From Mesorhizobium sp. YC-39 (lineage in GTDB: Bacteria; Pseudomonadota; Alphaproteobacteria; Rhizobiales; Rhizobiaceae), in the NCBI RefSeq assembly GCF_025753795.1, contig NZ_JAOWPS010000003.1, forward strand, positions 682,001 to 746,000: a DNA stretch of 64,000 nt, written 5' to 3'. The first letter of the stretch is position 1. Every line of letters starts with the position of its first letter. A model generated the notes under the pieces. The model did no database searches. It worked only from the letters and a program-made list of their open reading frames with translations, and was not told the DNA's origin. Positions 60,331 through 64,000 of the stretch are shown here, piece after piece. The position numbers and the translations under genes were made by a program.

Positions 60331-61005
60331 TCAGTCCTGTTCGTGTGGGCCAGGCTCTGGCCAGGTCTCCTTGGCAGCCTCCGCATACCAGTGCCGCATC
60401 GCCGGCGTCGCCAGCACGGCGTCGACATAGGCGCGGGTGACTGGCGCCAGCTCGCCACCATAAGTGTCGAAGCGGGTGACGATTGGCGCGTACATCGCAT
60501 CGGCCGCGGTAAAATGACCGAACAGGAACGGCCCGCCCTTGCCATATTGCTCCCGGCACTGGCGCCAGATCGCCTCGATGCGCGTCCGTTGCGCTTCGCC
60601 TTCGGCATCGAGCAGCTTGTGAGCTTTTGGCCGGCGCAGATTCATCGGCCAGCCATAACGCACTTCGCGAAAGCCGGAATGCATCTCGGTCGCCACCGAG
60701 CGCGCCAGTGCGCGGGCTTCGATATCGACCGGCCACAACTTCTTCTCAGGATAGAGATCGGCAAGGTATTCAAGGATCGCAAGGGTTTCCCAGATGATCC
60801 TGGCCCCGCCATTCGACAGTTTGTGATTCAGCACCGGTACCAGCCCGGTGGGAGATACCTTGGCCAGGTTGGCAGCGGTTTGCGGCGTGCGCAGGCGCAC
60901 GAAACCCTCCTCGAACGGGATCTCCAGATGCTTCATCGCCACCCATGGCCTGAGCGACCATGACGAAAAGCATTTGTTGCCGATGAAGAGTGTGAATTCA
61001 GCCAA
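60331..61005 (-). CDS. glutathione S-transferase family protein
   Basis: 224 residues. The thioredoxin-fold part begins AEFTLFIGNKCFSSWSLRPW with the active-site Ser/Cys, SPTGLVPVLNHKL with cis-Pro, and IIWETLAILEYLADLYPEK for glutathione binding. The C-terminal helical part has GHFTAADAMYAPIVTRF. The start is a TTG at 61005 behind GGAGAG, giving a family-like N-terminus; the longer frame reaches into a palindromic repeat. Substrate unknown. Confidence 0.87.
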   Translation of the reverse strand: MAEFTLFIGNKCFSSWSLRPWVAMKHLEIPFEEGFVRLRTPQTAANLAKVSPTGLVPVLNHKLSNGGARIIWETLAILEYLADLYPEKKLWPVDIEARALARSVATEMHSGFREVRYGWPMNLRRPKAHKLLDAEGEAQRTRIEAIWRQCREQYGKGGPFLFGHFTAADAMYAPIVTRFDTYGGELAPVTRAYVDAVLATPAMRHWYAEAAKETWPEPGPHEQD

Positions 61006-61039
61006 GGTGGTCTCTCCGTGTTGAGCGCGTTGGCTTATC

Positions 61040-61092
61040 GCATCGGCCCGAAAATCGGAATCGATTTTCGGAAGTGGCCGCACGTCGCTCTA
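61040..61092. repeat. palindromic intergenic repeat, family B, short form
   Basis: Reverse complement of parts of 34591-34692: GCATCGGCCCGAAAATCG then CGATTTTCGGA, then CGCACGTCGCTCTA. Here only about 6 nt separate the hairpin core from the CGCACGTCGCTCTA end, against about 55 nt in the long form. The terminal CTA is the stop codon of the patatin gene, so the repeat supplies the gene end. Confidence 0.75.
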
Positions 61093-62532
61093 ATCTGCCT
61101 GTGCCGCAGCTATTTGTGCTGCCGGTGCGACACCGGTGCGAGCACGAATGGCAGCGACCGCCTTGGCGATATCCGCATTGACCAGGACCGCCTTGCGGCC
61201 GGCCTCAATGGTGAGATCGACCTGCTCGACCGGCAGCCTCAGCCTGGTCGGGATGGCGTTCAGCTTGACCTCCGTTGCCTTGTCGACATCGGCGAAGGAC
61301 AGATGCTGGACCACGAGCCGGACATCGCGGCAGTTCCAGCCGGCCGCCGAGCCGCGATAGGCGGAGACGGTCGAGGCAGGCAGGCCGCAGCGATAGCGGA
61401 CGAGTTCGCCTTTCCATTGCGAGACAGCCAGCGTCAGCGCATCGAATTCGTCGCGCACCGAGGCGGCGAGCGTGGTGCTGGTCGTGACGTCGAGCAGTTC
61501 GCTGGCCTTCGGCCCGTGCAGCGACTTGGCCCAGCTGCGGTCGCTGCCACTGCCGGCATCAGCGACGATGAAGAGCAGCGTCGTCAGCCGAACGGCGGCC
61601 GACGGCGACAGCGGGCCGTAAGGCGTACCGGCGGCGTAGCGTTCGAGCGCGAAGCCGGTGACGCCGATATTGTCTGTCAGGCCACCGTCCAGCAGCTTCA
61701 CATAGTCGTGCGGGCCGGCATTCTGATAGGCATCGAGCGCGGCGGCGTAAGCCTTCAACCTCAGCGAAGCGTTGTGGTCGGCAAGCGCCTGGCTCAGCCA
61801 TTGCGGCCGGTGGTAACCGCAATCCGGGCTGGTGGCGGCGACGACGATCGGCGCGAAGACGACCGGCACCGCGGCGGAGGCCGCCACCGCATCGGCAAGC
61901 CGCACCTTGTCGAGGTCGCTGCACAGAGCCGCGAAAGTGTCGTAGGTGAACAGGAACGGCGTGCGGTTGTAGATGTCGGTAGCATTGATCCAGACGATAG
62001 GGCCGCCGGGCCTGCGGAAAGCGTCGAATGTCGCGCCGTCGAAGAGATGGTCGTTCAGCCATTTGGCGAAGCCGCTGCGGTCGTTGACGCCGCCATAGTA
62101 GGCGCGCACGAGATTGACCGGCGAAATCCTTTCCCTGAGGTTGGCTTCCGCGTTCTGGATCAGGAAGCGCTCGCGAAAATCGCGGTAGCCGTCCTTGCCC
62201 TTGTAGCCGAAATAGGCAGCAGCCACCGCGCCACCGGACGCACCCGAGATCATCCTGACATCATCGACCAGGGTGCGCCGCCGTGGCTGCTCGTCGATGA
62301 CGATATCATCCAGCGCCCGCAAGACACCGTAGGAGAAGGCCGCAGCCCTTGTACCACCGCCGGAAAAGGCGAGACCGACCACGGTCGAGCCGTCGTCGCC
62401 CGCATCGGGAAGGAAGGTCGGCGACGGCTGGCCGGCTTCGGGCGTGAAGACGTTGATCGGCCCGACATCGTCGGCGACGCAGCCGGCCAGAAGCACGGAG
62501 GCCACAACGACACAGACAAGGCGAAACCGCAT
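61090..62532 (-). CDS. patatin-like phospholipase lipoprotein
   Basis: 480 residues. Lipobox LLAGC (Cys at about residue 17) after a short hydrophobic start (MRFRLVCVVVASVLLAGC). The patatin domain has the oxyanion motif AFSGGGTRAAAF (about 54-65), the nucleophile in SGASGGAVAAA (about 95), and the catalytic Asp in LLDGGLTDNIGV (about 280). It is probably an envelope-bound acyl hydrolase. The ATG at 62532 is selected for the lipoprotein signal with GGGGGAG upstream. Its stop codon is part of a family B repeat. Confidence 0.9.
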   Translation of the reverse strand: MRFRLVCVVVASVLLAGCVADDVGPINVFTPEAGQPSPTFLPDAGDDGSTVVGLAFSGGGTRAAAFSYGVLRALDDIVIDEQPRRRTLVDDVRMISGASGGAVAAAYFGYKGKDGYRDFRERFLIQNAEANLRERISPVNLVRAYYGGVNDRSGFAKWLNDHLFDGATFDAFRRPGGPIVWINATDIYNRTPFLFTYDTFAALCSDLDKVRLADAVAASAAVPVVFAPIVVAATSPDCGYHRPQWLSQALADHNASLRLKAYAAALDAYQNAGPHDYVKLLDGGLTDNIGVTGFALERYAAGTPYGPLSPSAAVRLTTLLFIVADAGSGSDRSWAKSLHGPKASELLDVTTSTTLAASVRDEFDALTLAVSQWKGELVRYRCGLPASTVSAYRGSAAGWNCRDVRLVVQHLSFADVDKATEVKLNAIPTRLRLPVEQVDLTIEAGRKAVLVNADIAKAVAAIRARTGVAPAAQIAAAQAD

Positions 62533-62703
62533 CGAACTCCCCCAGCCTGCCCTCACACGCAAGCCGGGGCAGAACCTAGCCGCATTGCCGCGTCCGGCGC
62601 AACCGGTCGCCTTGTAACAGATTGCAAGGCATGGAACCGAAGTCGCACCGACCCGTTTGCCCTTTGCGGACGAAATCCCCGAAAATCCCAGGAGATGCGG
62701 ACA

Positions 62704-62883
62704 ATGGTGAACAAGGATCAGGTTGCGGGCGTGGCCAAGCAGGTCAAGGGCTCGGTCAAGCAAACCGCCGGCAAGGCCACCGGCAACCGGCAGACCGAGG
62801 CCGAGGGCGCAGCCGACAAGATGGCCGGCAAGGTGCAGAAGGCCTATGGCGACGTGAAGGACAAGGTGAAGAAGGCGCTCTGA
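62704..62883 (+). CDS. CsbD family stress protein
   Basis: 59 residues, Lys/Ala/Gly-rich with the CsbD pattern: MVNKDQVAGVAKQVKGSVKQ, then GKATGNRQTEAEGAADKMAG and VQKAYGDVKDKVKKAL. CsbD proteins are general-stress-induced and of unknown mechanism. The ATG at 62704 lies about 8 nt after AGGAGATG-type sequence. It stands alone, divergent from the patatin gene, followed by a family A palindrome. Confidence 0.92.
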   Translation: MVNKDQVAGVAKQVKGSVKQTAGKATGNRQTEAEGAADKMAGKVQKAYGDVKDKVKKAL

Positions 62884-62953
62884 TTAGGTATTTGCCCCAC
62901 GGCGACAACGAAGGCGGCTTAGGCTGCCTTTTTTGTTATGCTTCTTGTTCCTG

Positions 62954-63000
62954 TGCATGTCGTTATCGCAAAACCGCTGTGCACTTTTGCGCGACATGCA
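62954..63000. repeat. palindromic intergenic repeat, family A, copy 2
   Basis: The 47-bp inverted copy of 23450-23496, with the same TGCATGTCG/CGACATGCA ends. It lies between the csbD-like gene and the metallophosphoesterase and abuts the stop codon of the latter (63001-63003). Confidence 0.85.
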
Positions 63001-64000
63001 CTAGAAGCTCTTTGAGAAAGCGTTGGTGAAGGCGACTTCGCCGTGGTCGCCGGTTGCCTCGCCCAGCACCACATCCATGCTGTCATTGGTCACCCGCGCC
63101 AGCGCGAAGCCGCCCATATAGGCGGCTTTCGGCTTGAACAGATCGACTCCGTCGGCGCGATAGATCATAGGCACCTCATGCTGGTGGCCGTGAAAGATGG
63201 CGATGACATTATAGCCCTTCAGCGTTGCCAGCAGCGCCTGCCGGTCCGCTTCGCTCCACCAGTGCGGCGCGCCGGCGCCATCATCGTCAAAGGTCGTTTT
63301 GGCCGGATCCCACCGTTCAATGGAGAAGGTATCCCAGCCATAGTGCTGGAACAGGATGACGGGGCGGCCGTCGCCGGCATAGGTAGCCAGATCCTGCTTC
63401 AGCCATGGCAGGCTGGAGACCGCGCCGTGGCCGGTGTCGCCGGCGAAGCGGTGCGTCTGGATAAGATGCAGGCCACCCCAGTCCCAGGAATAGCAGTCGG
63501 TGTCGACATCGTATTCGGTCGCCGGCACCGGCGGCTTGAAAAACACGCCCGGGCGGTGGTTGACTTCGACATAGTCGCGCAATTCGCGCCGATACCAGTC
63601 GACATGAGGTGGCGGGCCATTCTGGTCGAGATCATGGTTGCCGAGCCCGACATAGACCGGCATATGCACGCGATCGGGGCCGACGCCTTGCTGATAGCGC
63701 TGGCTGAACTGGAGAAGCTGCGTGCCCTCGCTTGGCTCTGTGATCTGGCCGCCGCCATCGTCGGTCATGTCACCGCCGACGACGAGGCCAAGCGGCGTGG
63801 CGATGCGGCTGCCGGCCGAGCGCAAGCCGGTGGCGACGCCGCCGATTTCGGCAGGCCATTGCTTGTCGCTGATGCCGTTCAAAGCGGCGACACTGCGCAG
63901 CAAGGCAGCGTCGGTCTTGCCTTCCTGCTGGCAATTCGGGCTCAAGCCGCTGGCCATGCGACAGGCATGGACATCGGCGATGAACAGGAAAGTGGCGTCG
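63001..64000 (-). CDS. metallophosphoesterase, C-terminal part (runs off window end)
   Basis: At least 333 residues in view, with the N-terminus beyond base 64000. Calcineurin-type motifs: DATFLFIADVHACRM (first Asp/His, near 63960-64000), GGDMTDD, GNHDLD, QHYGWD and IFHGHQHE, the full set of metal ligands for a two-metal site. Insert regions such as ATEYDVDTDCYSWDWGG are typical of a larger purple-acid/sphingomyelinase-like subgroup. The true start is not in the window; the ATG at 63957 is internal because the first motif precedes it. Confidence 0.88.
   Translation of the reverse strand, partial: DATFLFIADVHACRMASGLSPNCQQEGKTDAALLRSVAALNGISDKQWPAEIGGVATGLRSAGSRIATPLGLVVGGDMTDDGGGQITEPSEGTQLLQFSQRYQQGVGPDRVHMPVYVGLGNHDLDQNGPPPHVDWYRRELRDYVEVNHRPGVFFKPPVPATEYDVDTDCYSWDWGGLHLIQTHRFAGDTGHGAVSSLPWLKQDLATYAGDGRPVILFQHYGWDTFSIERWDPAKTTFDDDGAGAPHWWSEADRQALLATLKGYNVIAIFHGHQHEVPMIYRADGVDLFKPKAAYMGGFALARVTNDSMDVVLGEATGDHGEVAFTNAFSKSF

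Noticed and set aside
61018..62883. 621-codon open frame on the plus strand ending in the CsbD sequence
   Set aside because: Most of it is antisense to the patatin gene; only the final 59 codons have their own start and family match.

Overview
The window looks like chromosomal DNA of a rhizobial alphaproteobacterium, most likely Mesorhizobium or a close relative. This is inferred from the generally high G+C, the gene families, alpha-type RpoH and HrcA signals at groESL, and several short palindromic intergenic repeats of a kind I associate with Mesorhizobium and Rhizobium. No tRNA, rRNA, CRISPR array, transposase or prophage gene was found. Most of the window is ordinary core and accessory chromosome carried in short operons.

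Layout. 1-4.5 kb: the 5' part of ileS, an MbcA/RES toxin-antitoxin pair, a MipA-type outer membrane protein, an esterase and a DUF2165 membrane protein. 4.9-13 kb: a visibly more AT-rich signalling island. It holds a four-gene minus-strand operon (coiled-coil protein, OmpA-family protein with four 136-residue tandem repeats, Ras-like small GTPase, PAS-like/adenylate cyclase). Divergent from it is a heme-c-binding adenylate cyclase followed by Cu/Zn superoxide dismutase. This island is the most promising candidate for an undescribed system. 13.3-24.1 kb: an HdeD-like protein, ribF, a NagD-like phosphatase, an orphan TadG-like von Willebrand protein, a LysE exporter, a dienelactone hydrolase with a decayed second copy, a DUF2189 protein, two HxlR regulators each divergent from an enzyme gene (SDR, GST), and a Tat-lipoprotein with a CAP domain.

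24.3-30.1 kb: a complete sugar ABC importer operon (binding protein, two permeases, ATPase) with an intracellular DUF5060/DUF4038 glycosidase inside it and a palindromic operator over its promoter. 30.1-36.7 kb: a large PAS-GAF-GGDEF-EAL protein and an emrR-emrA-emrB-type multidrug efflux set. emrA and emrB are separated by 500 bp containing palindromic repeats and a cruciform-like structured element. 36.9-40.4 kb: a cobalamin-riboswitch-controlled ABC importer with a DUF1636 protein. 40.7-47.5 kb: an RND efflux operon with an FAD-dependent aromatic monooxygenase between the adaptor and pump genes. 47.5-52.8 kb: a winged-helix/TPR regulator, an AraC-Rob type regulator, a MarR-GNAT fusion with a palindromic operator, an ATP-grasp-like protein and a methyltransferase.

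52.8-55.2 kb: groESL with an RpoH-like promoter, a perfect CIRCE element, tandem leader hairpins and a downstream terminator. 55.2-64 kb: TetR/OsmC, an NTF2-like protein, a second LysE exporter, a cluster of four small genes (two very small, with one TTG start), a cold-shock gene with a clear sigma70 promoter, an SDR, a GST, a patatin lipoprotein, a CsbD protein and the C-terminal part of a metallophosphoesterase running off the window.
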